NCBI GenBank assembly: GCA_018881555.1
Contig: JACAXG010000231.1
Span: forward strand, 372,001 to 436,000
Origin: Amblyornis subalaris
Taxonomy: Eukaryota > Chordata > Aves > Passeriformes > Ptilonorhynchidae
DNA length: 64,000 nt
Reading direction: 5' to 3'
Shown here in pieces: positions 1 through 12,600 of the stretch. A model generated the notes under the pieces. The model made no database searches and had not been told where the DNA came from. It worked only from the letters and a program-made list of their open reading frames with translations. The first letter of the stretch is position 1, and each line of letters starts with the position of its first letter. The position numbers and the translations under genes were made by a program.

Positions 1-1724
1 TTGTTAGCCATCCAAAAAACATACAGCATGATTGTCATGATTGTTAAGTGAAAAGGATGTAGTTCATATTTTAAAGGGAGAGGCCTAGCTGCGTGTTAAC
101 TCCTGAGTCTCAGCTTGTGAGATCTGTGACACCATAGGTTGTGCCCCTTGCCCTTAACACTTTTTTTTGATGTTGCGACTTTGGTAACCTGTGTTTCCCT
201 GCAAAGCATATGGCAGATTAAAGCACAATGTAAGTGTATGAAAAAGGATTTTGAAATAGTCATGACTGCAGACTAACAAACTTAGCATCTAATTTTATAC
301 AACTCTTTTAATTCTTTGTTTTGTAACTAGACACGTTTTCTGGTTTTCTAATTGTGGTTTGCTTTGTTTAGTTTTGGGCTGGTATTTTTTGTTTGTCTTT
401 AATGCATTGCTAGTTGTTCAGTACTCATGAGTAATACTCTACAAATAACCCTTAGGGTTGAACTGTTTGGAGGCAAGTTCATTAAGCAGGGAAGCAATTT
501 TGAATTTCCAGGAAATGTTGGTAAAGTAGGTATGAAGAAGAGATTAGCAGTTTGCATCATCACCATTGCTGCTTGTCTGTTTTGGTATTTCAATACGGTT
601 AAGCATCCGGGAGTGTCCTGGGGAAAAAAAAAACAAAAAGAAAAAGTTACCAAGGTTAGTCAGTAGCAAGATTTTAGACAAGATATTTAAACCATGTAGG
701 CAATAAAGCTGTCACTCAAACTCCTGAAACTGCTCTTGAGTATAAGCAGAACTAAAAGTAGGTGATACTGTCTCAATGTCTTGTGCTGCTGTTGCTAGAA
801 AAAGCTCTATCACATTGTCAGGAAATATTATGGTACCACTTAAGAGCTTGGATGTAGATCTGGGGAGCTTAGGGGTCTTGAGGAAGGAGGACTTGCTGTG
901 CTCACCAAGCCCTACCCCGTGGCTGATCTCATCGTGTATCTTTGAGCCATGCTGGAGCAGGGGTCTGTGGGTGACTCCAGTCCTGGTGACGCCAGGGAGC
1001 AATGTGGCCGTGCAGGGCAGGTCACCAGTGTGTCCTCATGCCTGCTTTGCTTGGCCATGACTGACACCTCTCAGGAGCCTCCTTGGGAGGCACAGGAGCA
1101 GGCAGCCCTACCAGGGGTCTGGGGACTGCAGTGAGAGAGGCACAGCAACTCTGCATTATACAGGGACAAATTCGGCTGCAGGAGACACTGTAGAGGAAGA
1201 CACAGGACTCGTACTCCTAGAACACCTGTCTTCATTAACATGCATGGCTTTCTAGTAGGTTTTCTTTTTTTACTTTAAACAGATTGGGAATGTGAAAGAA
1301 ACATGATATATCACCCATCTCTAATACAACTGCACAGCATCTGAGTTCGTACATGACTGGACAGTGCTCGAGACTCTTGCTAATGCCATAACTTTTGAAA
1401 AAAATTCAATGTCTTGCTTTTGCCATGCAGTAGATTTCTCTGTTTCACATTGGAAAATTTGTGTCCCTAACTCTTAGGATAAGTCTTTTGATGGTTTTTA
1501 TTCTTCCTGTTATTAATATATATTTTTGCTATTGTTTCTATTGTTGTTATTATTATATTTTCAACAGGAAATAACATACCAAATAATTAAGTACTCTTTT
1601 TCTCTTTTGTAGTTGCTCAGAGATACATTTTTCTCTCAAACACTTGAATTTAATCATATTCAATATTTTATGTCAAGTAATAATTAACATCATTAGTTTG
1701 TTTGAATCTGTTAATCACATACAT

Positions 1725-1760
1725 TCAAGAATTGCAAATCTACTTTATTGCAATTCTTGA
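1725..1760. repeat. Perfect 13-bp inverted repeat with 10-nt loop
   Basis: The left arm TCAAGAATTGCAA (1725-1737) is exactly complementary to the right arm TTGCAATTCTTGA (1748-1760), separated by 10 nt. It could form a cruciform or RNA hairpin in the intron. It lies in an AT-rich stretch with several TTAAT/TTAAC motifs nearby (1800-1865). No terminal duplication marks it as a transposon remnant, and no function can be assigned. Confidence 0.8.
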
Positions 1761-2892
1761 CTTAAATGTTCCTTGTGATGTGATGACACTACTCCATGTA
1801 TAGCTCTCGGTTAATCAGTTAATGAGTTTCTCTTTCAGTTAACCAATTAACTTTATGTAGTTAACTGCTGCAGTCTTGCAGTTTTTCTAAAAATTTCCAC
1901 TTAACTAGAGAAAATATTACTGCGTAGAGTTAGAGCACAAATTGCTGTGTTGTGTAGCCCATCAGTTCTCTGTTATTAAGTTTGGCAGTTATGCCATAAG
2001 TGGCTGCAGAGAGAGTGTGAGCCATTGCATTGCTATGATAATTGCAAACTTAGTTTAAAAGATGGCAACCAAGGGTTTGTGGCTTTGAAGCAGAAGGTTT
2101 GAAGGTTTTTTTCCTTGTTAACAATGGTGTCCTACAGCTGTAAAATTCATGTGGTTATGCCCCTGTGTTCACTCAGCAGGATGGTACAAAAGAAATGTAG
2201 CCTGAAGAATTACTTCAGAAAATCCTGTTTCAAGTGTTTAAGGGGTGGGTGGAACTAAGATCTCTGGAACCCTCAGTTTACTGCCAAGGGTGCATATTGC
2301 AAAATTCTCCATGCAAGGTTTTCTGGTCTTGGCTGTGAATTAGGGCACAGCAGTTGCTCCTGCTGCTCCTGCTGAGGCCAGGCTGCTCCAGGACTCCTCT
2401 GTGGTGTAAGAGAAGGGCAGCTGTAGCTCTTACTGCTCACCAGGGTGACTCCTGTCCTGGCTCCTGCTCCTGAACCAGCCTCCACATGTGTCTTTCCACC
2501 CGCCCCAAGGCAGAGCTGGCCTGTGCCCCTTCAAGACAAAGCCAGTGGTGTTGACTTGAGAAAAGGACTTGTTATCATGAAGCTGTGACTGGTCCCCTTG
2601 CAGACCTGGCACAGAGCAGGGGTTAGCTCTTGCTTCTAACCGGCCCTTATGCTTCTGTGCCTGTCAGACCGCCTGCCTGAAGCTGGCCCTGAGTCTGGGT
2701 ACCAGCAGCAGTGTAACCACAACAGAGAGGAGCTCAGGATGAAGCAATTTATTCAACTTCTTGGGCAAATCGTCATTGAGCAGCTGTATGACCCAGGGAA
2801 CTTCTGGTTAGAAAGGAATTTAAAAATATTTGAAACAATAATTGTTGCTTTTTTTTTATTTTTAAGCAAATCTGCACCAGGATGTGAGTTTT

Positions 2893-3712
2893 CTATGAAT
2901 CACAGAATCACAAAATGGGTATGGTTGGAGGGAACCACAGTGGGGTCATCTGGTCCAACCTCACTGCTCAAGCAGGATCATCCTGGAGCACATTGCACAG
3001 GATTGTGTCCAGATGGTTCTTGAATATCTCCAAGTGAGGGAGACTCCACAACCTCTCTGGGCAATCTGTTATAGTGCTCAATCACCTGCACAGTAGAGAA
3101 GTTCTTCCTCATGTTCAGGTGAAACTTCCTGGGCATCAGTTTCTGCCCATTGCCTCTTTTCCTATTGATTGGCACCACTGAGAAAAGCCTGGCTCCATCT
3201 CTTTGGCACCCTCCCTTCAGATATTCATAGACATTGATGAGGTCCCCTCTCAGTCATGTCTTCTTGAGACTGAACAGGGCCACCTCCCAGCCTTTCCTCA
3301 TAAGAGAGATGTTCCAGGCCCTTAATCATCTGTGATGGGCCTGCTCCAGGGGCTCCCTGTCTCTCTTGTACTGAGGAGCCCAGAAGTGGACACAGCACTC
3401 CAGATGTGGCCTCACTAGGGCTGAGTAGAGGGGCAGGATCACCTCCCTCGACCTGCTGGCAAAGCTCTTCCTAATGTACCTCAGGATACCATTGGCCTTC
3501 TTGGCCACAAGGGCGCACTGCCAGGTCCTTCTATGCAGAGCTGCTTCCCAGCAGGTCAGCCCCCCACCTGTACTGGTGCATGGGGTTATTCCTCCCCAGA
3601 GGCAGGACTTTGTGTTTTTTGAACTTCAGACAGTTCCTCTCTGCCCATCTTTCCAACCTGTCAAGATCCTTTTGAAGGGCTGCACAGCACTCTGGGACTG
3701 GATGCTTAGGCA
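2893..3712 (-). mobile_element. CR1 LINE fragment, 5'-truncated, internally deleted
   Basis: This is a chicken-repeat-1 non-LTR retrotransposon on the minus strand. Its 3' end is at the low-coordinate side, where the sequence ctatgaatcacagaatcac is the reverse complement of the typical CR1 terminal repeat (attctatgattctgtg type). Minus-strand translations match the C-terminal part of the CR1 reverse transcriptase ORF: DLDRLERWAERN and [10 protein letters not shown] around 3560-3680, then MAKKANGIL and [18 protein letters not shown] at 3380-3508. The two blocks are in different frames, and the 15 or so residues normally between them are missing, so there is an internal deletion near 3515-3535. 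The rest of ORF2 and all of ORF1 are absent. It is a dead fossil inside the BMPER intron. The high-coordinate boundary is approximate. Confidence 0.92.
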
Positions 3713-6700
3713 CTGGGGGAGCCAGTGTGCCCCCAAGCCTTCCAAGAGCATTGGTGCTTGGGAACCAGTTCTCTGTGCATATCTGTCCGAGCTGCCTGCT
3801 GCCTTTCCTTTATGCCCCTACATGAATTGACATTATCCCCAAACCCCTAAATGTCAACTTGTGCATCTTCTGTAAGGCTGTGATGAACTTGCTGACATAC
3901 AGGGAAGAGGCATCATGACTTAGACTGCTGGTGACTGACAGAGCTGGCAAAGGAGTGAAAATGGACTTTGTGGTGCCTGATGTACTTTGGGCTTTCTAGC
4001 AGCAACCACCAAACTGTCCTGCCTATATGCTAATGGTAAGGAGTACTGCAAAACTGCTGCATATATGTAAGTCTATAGATCACCACTGTTTTAAGCCCCC
4101 TCCTTGAAGTATTTTTCATCTGATGCAGCAAAGAGTGAGTGAGTGCAAGCTGCCAGAAAAATACTGTTTAGATTTAAAGATTAGAAGTTGGGATTTGGAC
4201 AAATGGGTTGAGTGGTCAGAAAAGATAACTCTAAAGCCAAGCTGAGCTCAATTATCTGCAGATCATGATTCCTCTTTGTCTTTCCCCACACCCCTGCCCC
4301 TGGTGGGGTATTTTTCATGTAACCAAGTCCCATCCACTTGTGTCTGTTTAGAAAAGTACCTCAGGAATTTGGGGCTAGAAAACATTCTTCTCTTTGTATC
4401 AGTGGTTATTACAGCTGTAAAACATTGAAGCAGTGCCAGAGGATTCACAGATGTCTCTTTTCCTGTTGAGGTATTGGGATTTGGTGGGGGGAGGGATTAG
4501 GGTGGAGAAGGCTCCAAAATCTGACAAAACAGTGGTGTTGGATAGACACCATTCACCTGGGACCGTGCCTGGCTTGCTTCCAGCCGAGAAGCACATGCTT
4601 CCCCAATGACCCACTTTGTGCTTCCCTATATGGAAAGTTAATTTTTTCTTTTTTAACAAGGAGAGATCTGTTATAGGAAAACCAGATGAAGCAGCATACT
4701 ACTATGTGATTAAACCCCTGGAAGTTTCCTTTCCTTCAAAGGGTGGCACGTCTGGAATGTGTTTGTTTTGCTTACCAAATTGCATGATCACAACCCTACC
4801 TGTCCTTTTACACTGAATGAGATGTTATTTCCTACTGGTTGTAAGCGCAATATGAGGCTTCTTTTCTCACTTTTCCGGGAAAGAGCTCAATTTATGATTA
4901 TCATGAATGCAGGTACATAGAGACTTACTACAAAAACCTGCTTCTGCCTAGTAAAACTTCGTTTTTTTCTGGTTTATTACCTGGCTCAATGAAATTCAAA
5001 TCAGGTGTTTCATAACTGATTGCTGTCTTCCCTATTGTCCAGTGTCTACAGATGTGAGCCTCTGCATGTGAAAATATAAGGTCAGTTTGACTGAGACAAA
5101 AGTGATCCTGAAGGATGGTAGGAGCTATGGGGTAGGGTGGAGAGAGGAGACATCTCACAGAAAAGCAGGGTACCCTAAATGCCCTTCTCATTTGTCAATA
5201 CGGACTGCATTCTCAGATCTCGTTTTTCCTGGATTACCTTTTATAGAGGTTTAGTAGGTTGGTTTTGTTTGTTTTTCTACAGTGTCTTGGAGTCATGAGG
5301 TAAAATTCTGATTCATTGAAGTCAACGGGAATTTTGCTGTATTTGGGTGACAGGTTTTTCATCATTGTGACTTTTCCTGTCCCATGCAGCTGTATTACAC
5401 TAATCTCTTGCGTCAGTTAGTAATCCTTGTTTTGTCTTCCCACCATTCACTGTACCACAGAAAATTTAAGAAACCTTCAGCTAGTTGATTCATCTGCATT
5501 CTTTACTAGGGTAGACAAAAGAAAACACATTCGAACTGGGGCACCCAGATCCTGTTTGCTTGCCTCTTTTTTCCTAGGGGAAAACTAAGGGATGACTTCC
5601 CAAGGCAGAAGACATAATTTGTCTGGCCACAGGCAACTGAGAGATCCTTTCTGTGTCTCACTAACTAGAATTCACTTGTAGTTCTTTTTTCTTGTCTGTA
5701 AGGAGTTTGTAGAAAAAGCCTATGATGCTAGGTCTGCTATCCCTCACATTTTTCAAAGCTTATCTGATAGGCTTTTAAACATGCCCTAGACATTATTTCT
5801 TTAATATAGCATCCCCCTTTGTCGTTATTAAAGCTACAATATTAAAATGCCACTATTTCACAGTGAGCATGAACATGCCCTAGAATTACCATGGCAAAAT
5901 ACAAGCACATCCCTGTTGCATGCACTAATAAATAGTTTTGAAAGGGCCCTTTTCCATGCTGGAAAGCACCAGTGATGTTTCAGTATTATAATATAATGCA
6001 TGATTTTTAAAAAGGGGAGAGCAGGTGTAGAGAACTGGTAGAAAAGCAGAGTGGTATCCTCCCTGGTGGAAATACTTAAAAAGATGCCACCTGCCACTTG
6101 GTGCAACTTAATTCATTGCCAAAAAAAAAATACTTGCTACATTGAAGTATTCTTTTTAGCTGCAAAAATAAATCCCATTTTTGGAGAGATGCTATTTGTC
6201 AAAGTTGTAAGCATCATCACAGGAAACCAACGTATGTCTCTGTCAGGTACCGCAGATTTTTAACTACAGCTGCTACAAAATCCAAGACCTCTGTTCAATC
6301 TCATTTTAATTAACCTCTAAGACAGGTTCTCAGCAAGGCTTTCTTTGCTAGTTTGTTTTAATTCAATTTTAGCTTTTTATGTTTTATGCTTTATTGCAGT
6401 ATTGATTTTAAATAAAATCCAGAGGTGCTTAGCTGATGGCAATATGTCTATTTCCGTAAATAAATAATTCAAGAAACTGACCCATCAGATCTCATATTCT
6501 GCCTTGGGCAGAGGCCAGTAAGTGTTGCAAGGAAGAGGAAATGCACCCAGAGTGTAGCTGGCCAACTGTGCCATGTCAAATATGGGGGAGAAATCCTTTC
6601 AGGCCCCTGAGATGATCAGTTTACATCTCATAGCATGAAATTTTAATTACCTTTCCTTTAAGATGTGTAACTGCAAAGCTACTATATTTCAGCTCCTATT

Positions 6701-9594
6701 TTAAGCCACCTGCAGTATATCCTGCCTAATTAGACACACAGCAAAGATGAGCAAGGGTGTTTATAAGCAGGCAAATGCTATAAATTTGTGGGAAATGTTT
6801 TAAAAATAAGCTTAACCTAATCCTCCTGTTATTCTTATGAGTTCATTTATGCTTCTGGCAGGATAACCAGACAAAGCAGGACATGAGCTGTGACCAGCAC
6901 AAAAAAAAATTTTTGTAGAAAGTTTGCCTTAGGAAGGTTTTGACAGCTCCAAGGAGCTTATCAAGCTTGCTCTCCCTATCATTTGGAGAGCTGACTTGCT
7001 GCGTGCGAGGGGTCCATTCTGAAGACTTTGTATGGGTTAGATTTAACTGAAAGCTTTCTTGTGGGTGTTTTTAATAGTTGGAGATTTTTCCTTCAGTTCT
7101 ACTGTCTTTTTTTCTAAATCGCACAGGGCATCCAAAAAACCTGGGATGTTCCCAGGCTTTGAGATCTCTGTGGACCTTTGCATTATGTCAGCTTTTAAGT
7201 AGCTGTCGGTGGTATAAAGCAGCAATCCAGGGTACAGGCAAATCTGCATCTTTCCTGTCTGTCCCCATAAGGGCTTGCTGAGAGGCATGTGAAGGTCCCA
7301 TACTCCACACTTGCTCTCTCAAGTGTGCAAACTGATAGTGTGTAAAGCAATTAACTTTAAATTATCCAAGCCTCATTTTTCTGTTGGTCTTCACAGCACA
7401 CAAACGAATCAGCAGTTGATAGGACTGGATATTTACACAGTCTCAAACAAATGCAGCACAATCCATTTGGGGGGGCCTGCAAAATGTTCACACCTGGGCA
7501 GCAAAGCTCTGAGAGCAAGAGCAGATCGAGCACCAGCAGTGTGATGAGAGACAGATACAGCCCTTGATTAACTGTGAGCACACAAGTCCTGCATATGTGG
7601 CAGGGCAAGTGCTGGTGAGGGTTTGGGGCATGAAAGCAAAAGGTCGTGACCCCCATGGCAAGTCTTGGCACCTGAGGATTATTGTACCCTCAGGCATCGC
7701 AGCACCAGAGCAAAGAGCAGACTCAATGGGAAGTAAGACAAGAATGGGTGGCACAAATACTTGTGCTTATGCAGTAATATGTATTTATCCATCTCAAATA
7801 TTTACCATCACAATTCCTAATCTTGGGTAAGGTACGTGGCACAGTCTGGAGGTGTAGCTATGTGTGACAGGTTCACCCACTCTTTAAACTCTTAAGATGT
7901 CCATTAGAAACACACGTGTGTGGCTCTGCTCCCATAATTAATTCTGTGTGGATTCCTCAGAGCAGAGACAGACTTACGGAGATTGCCAGTGACATCCTGG
8001 AGAAGGGATAGAACTAAAATGCCACTGGATCCAAAATGCACTATAAAGAGTACCTTCCTCAACCAAAGGGAGAAGTAGGGTTATATTTTCACCCAAATGG
8101 AGGGATGTGAGAGCAGGTGCTGTGATTTCACCTCTTCATCATGATATGCAGAGGATGAGAGCATTTAAGTCTCTCTCTGACTCCCCCACTTAAGCCAGTT
8201 GAAATTAAAATTGTTGGGGAATGTGCTGGGAATACTGAAGGGAGTTGGAGCCATATGTTTTCTTGCATTCCTGGGTACTCCTACAACTAACATTCTGTTT
8301 ACATAATATTCCTGAAACATAAAAGCTAAAATAAATCCAGCATGTGAAAATTAATAACAAGTCATTTCTCTTATGATCAGTCCAGAAGAAGCTGTTGTAA
8401 GTGTTAAGGTATTCAGACAGCTGATATTTGTACATCATCTCTCAAGTGAGGTATGTAGTTTACAGAGAGTGAATGCTTAAGGTTATGGAGTCTGTGAGTA
8501 CATGAAGTAAGAGGTTGTTGAGGATGGTGGATACCATGGCAGCAAAGAAAAAGTTTACAAAGTTCATTTCCTAAGTGCTCCTTCTTAGCACTTTACATTT
8601 TCAAATTGCAGTGTAAACATTTAATTCTCACTGTACCCTGGTTTAAAGTTGTTGAAATGAAGACAGACTTCTTTGCTGTGCAGGAAGCCAGGAGTGGAGT
8701 TGAGATTAAAATGTGAAAATGCCTGGTTCCTGGCCTCAAGCTCAAGTCCTTCTGATGGGATTTAAGAGGTTTCACATGCACAAGAAGTGTATTGTCTTCT
8801 TCTTGTCAAAGCACAAATTCTCAAACTTTCAGAAAAAAGTGTTGCTAGTTTTTTTAAGAAGGCACTAAATCTTCTCTGCTCCTTTAAGGCCCAGTAGAGA
8901 TGACAACCTCATTAATATTCCATGCAGCAATGTGTCTTTGGCAAGTAAGAACTTCAAAATAAGTCAAAACCTAGTAATGAATTGAAGCATGGGCTATAAA
9001 ACACTTGCTTTTGGAGCATGAGAAGACAATATGCAAGAAAACCCCCACTGAATTCTGTGTCCAGATATCAAAGATTTGGCTTAGGTTTGGAAGCCCGTTT
9101 TTGTTGTTCTGCTCATCAGTCTGTCTACATGGTTTTTCTCTCTTGTATTAATTTTTCAACCCATTGTTCATGAAAAAAATTTCCATACTCCCTGGAGTAT
9201 GACAAGGTGATGACAGATCATAGACATCCTTGATGTCCTCAAAGGATGACATAAACTTTCAATGATTTTATGATTTGCTGTGGTTGTAGAAGACATTTTC
9301 AAAAAAGTCTTACAGACTTCTTGGCATGAAGAATACCCTTCTTGGCGTTAGGCAAAGACAATTTGCTGATAATATAGCGAAAGATCACCAAGATATCACT
9401 ACAAGGGTGTGAAGGTTGTTCTGTAATCGGAGAAGAACTTTAGCAGATCCCACAAACAAGTGGTTATTTTATCTTCCATTGAGGTCGTTAACATGATCTC
9501 AGATTGTATACATTAATTAGGCTGTTTTGTCAGCATCTCAAATGTGTAGTTCCCACCATTTGCATCATGATTCCTCACTTTACAGAAGGCCCAA

Positions 9595-9624
9595 ATCTTC
9601 ACTGCAACCATTAGCAGTGAAGAT
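9595..9624. repeat. 11-bp perfect inverted repeat, 8-nt loop
   Basis: The arms ATCTTCACTGC (9595-9605) and GCAGTGAAGAT (9614-9624) are exactly complementary around an 8-nt loop. It lies in intronic unique sequence. No link to a mobile element is seen. Confidence 0.7.
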
Positions 9625-12600
9625 CTGATTTCAAAAACACCTACAAGCCCCAAATTGGAATACAGCACGCAGGCATTTGAGCCCATTTGTGTGGGATATT
9701 TGGTTCATCTTCCAGCTCTCCTTTAACTCACCTGTGCTGATCTGCAGACAGTTTCTCTCTCTGGTTAGTTTGATCTCCATACAGTCATTTCAATCTGGTG
9801 TCCACCCATCCTCTGCAGATGAAGAATGCGATTAACAGGCATCTGTGAACTGTGTACTCTGCACAGCTGGGTGAGATCACACAAAACATGGTGGTAGAGA
9901 GACACTGAGGGAACAAACTTCTCTGGCAGGGTATTCTCTCATGAGCCTGTGCTTTCTCCCAAGATGTCTAGACCGCTGCCTGACTTGACATAATCTATTC
10001 CATAGCCATAGCCTGTGTTACGTGGTAGCCAGTGATATCCTTGGCCAGGATTCCCATCCGGTTTTTGAGGCGAGGAATTCACACTGCATGGTTCTTTTTA
10101 TCAGCTGCATGCAAACTGTGCGCTGTAGCCCCAAGAATTTTATTCACCTGCCTTTATTATTTCTCTTTGTCTCTCAGTGCTGTTCGTATTTCTCTACAAA
10201 TGATAAAGTACTGGGCCAGGAACACTTTTTAGTTACGGAATACCACAGGGATTTTTGTCAATGTTCTCCTTCTGTGGAAGTTAAAATTTTATATGGGCAG
10301 AGGAAATTTAACTGTGGCACTGGAAGTAATAACATAAAGAGATGGTATTTATTATCTTCACTGTCCTTGCAGCAGATGCAGGCTGGGTTCAAAGTCTTGT
10401 CAGGGTTTAAAATGTAAATTCTCAGAGAATTGTTGGTGAAATATGTTTTAGTTCCATAACTGTGATAGGCTTGATCGACAGTGGTCTGTGCAGAATGTTT
10501 AAAAAGCTCTTCCATATGACTAGGAAGTCAAGAGTTGACAAATTTCCTCAGTGTTTATAATTAAAACCCAGAAGAAGATATTAAGCATTTACTGGCTTCT
10601 ACGTTGTGGTCAATATTAAGATTTATTGACTTGAGGACCAGTATTGACTGGGGGGAAACTAAGCCTGATTCTTTCCTTAAGACCTACCAAATCTGGATGG
10701 GGACTAAAACCAGAAGGTTGCATGGTTCAGACATGCAAAAGCAACCTATTCCAAGGACAGGAACTTATTTCTTTGACTTTCTGAAAGACTCCAGTATTTT
10801 TTAAAATGTTTGTTACAATGCTTTAGAAAAAGTAGTATTGCAGTATTACTTTAAAGAGCCTTTTAATTGTGGATGTGCCCCTTTGACATACAGTTGTTGG
10901 GGTTTTGTGGAGTGCATGAAAATGCTGGATTGGCAGCCTGAGGGAGGGAGCTTTGTGTGTTGGGTTGATAGAATGAGTGGGTACAATATGAACAACAGCA
11001 ACAGGAGTTTCCTGCAGTGTCCTGCTGTTGTATTTCTAGCTCAGGGTGTGACAACACAGCTTGCTGAAGTCCCCTGTATCTATCCAGTCCTTGATTGTCT
11101 CTGAATTACTGCAAACAAATTATGACTTTTCTGACATGGGCTGCTCCTTCCTGAGAAGCATGAAAATGCACCTGAACTGATTCCAGGTCAACGCTGCTTA
11201 TGCTTTTGTGTTAAAACTTTTATCATTTGAACACATCAGATGCTTGGAAGAAGAGAGTTTGAGCCAGGAAAGTCAGAGATCAGAGACTGATCTCATAAAC
11301 CAACATATTACGTGACTATCACTCCTACATACGCAACATATGTATTTTTGCCTGCTCCTGACTGTTGCCTGAATTATATGCATTGCTAAAGATCTGAACA
11401 CTGAAATTAATCTCTTGCAGATGCTGGCTTGCGGCTGGCAGCATCCTTCATTTTCAGGCTTAAAGTACTAATAAAATTCTTAAGTCTGCTTTCCATTCAG
11501 ATGTGAGAAAGTCTTCCAGATTGACACGAACCAAGTCTTTGATTCATCTTTTGTCTGTGGTGAGAGTGGACCTAGTTCGTGTCTCAGGGCTCTAGACAGG
11601 ATGGTATTTTATGAAGTAGCCCAATAACCCACTCAACAGTTAGATCCAGAGCAGCAGTTTATCCAGCAGCTTTTGACACCTCCCTTCCTGGGCAGCATGG
11701 AGCCCATCAAATTACATGTTCAGACCGAATCCAGGCTTCATGGTGGCTCAGCAAAAGGATTTGTTATGAGCTGAGAGTGGAATGACCAAGAGAGGATTAC
11801 TGTGCTTATTATATCCAATAGGAACAGAAACAATTTTTGTAATATTGAGTGTCAGCTGCAAGAAAATCGGCTTTACCTTGAGATTAATGGTATTTCTGAA
11901 AGCTGGCAGAGACACAAGGATTGGTTTTCAAAGCTTATATTGGTTTTGTCCTCCTCTCCTGTGGTGTCCACTGTCTGCTTTGAATGGAAAAGTGACTCCT
12001 TACTCGTCCTAGGAAAATACATTATGTTCAGGTAGCTAGTGTTTCTAGAAAACAGTTATAACTTCTTACAGAATTAACCAGAAGCCAGTTGCTTCAATGT
12101 TAAAAAGTCAAAAAGTTTTAGCGTTCCTTTATATATCTTGTAAATATGAATTCTGTCTTTCTGTGCAGTAATCCAAATGAAAGTGTGAAATATATATATT
12201 TTTTTTTTTTTTGGTTGACCCTTTGTTTTCCCCTGTTGCAGTACAGGTGTGACAGTGATGGAGGAACAGGTTTACAGGTCTGTGGGGCTGCTGGAAAAAA
12301 GATCCCTCCCAGGGCTGTTCACAAAGTGAATCATTAGCCTGACTGTAACAATAAATACCATGACAGAGAACATGCAAGGATTTATCCAAAGGTCATATTC
12401 ACCCAGAAGGTTTCTCTGCTGAAAGAAGCTCGCAGCTGTGTTAAGATTAAAGAGTGTCAGAGAACCATAATGTGTGTGATCTTTTCACTCTGAGTAAAAT
12501 ATGAGCTGTTTGTGTAACAGCCCCAGGTGAGGGATGCTAGTGTCAGACTGCCTTGGGGCTGTCATATGTATTTCCAGTGGGTTTTTAGTGTTCAGGAATA

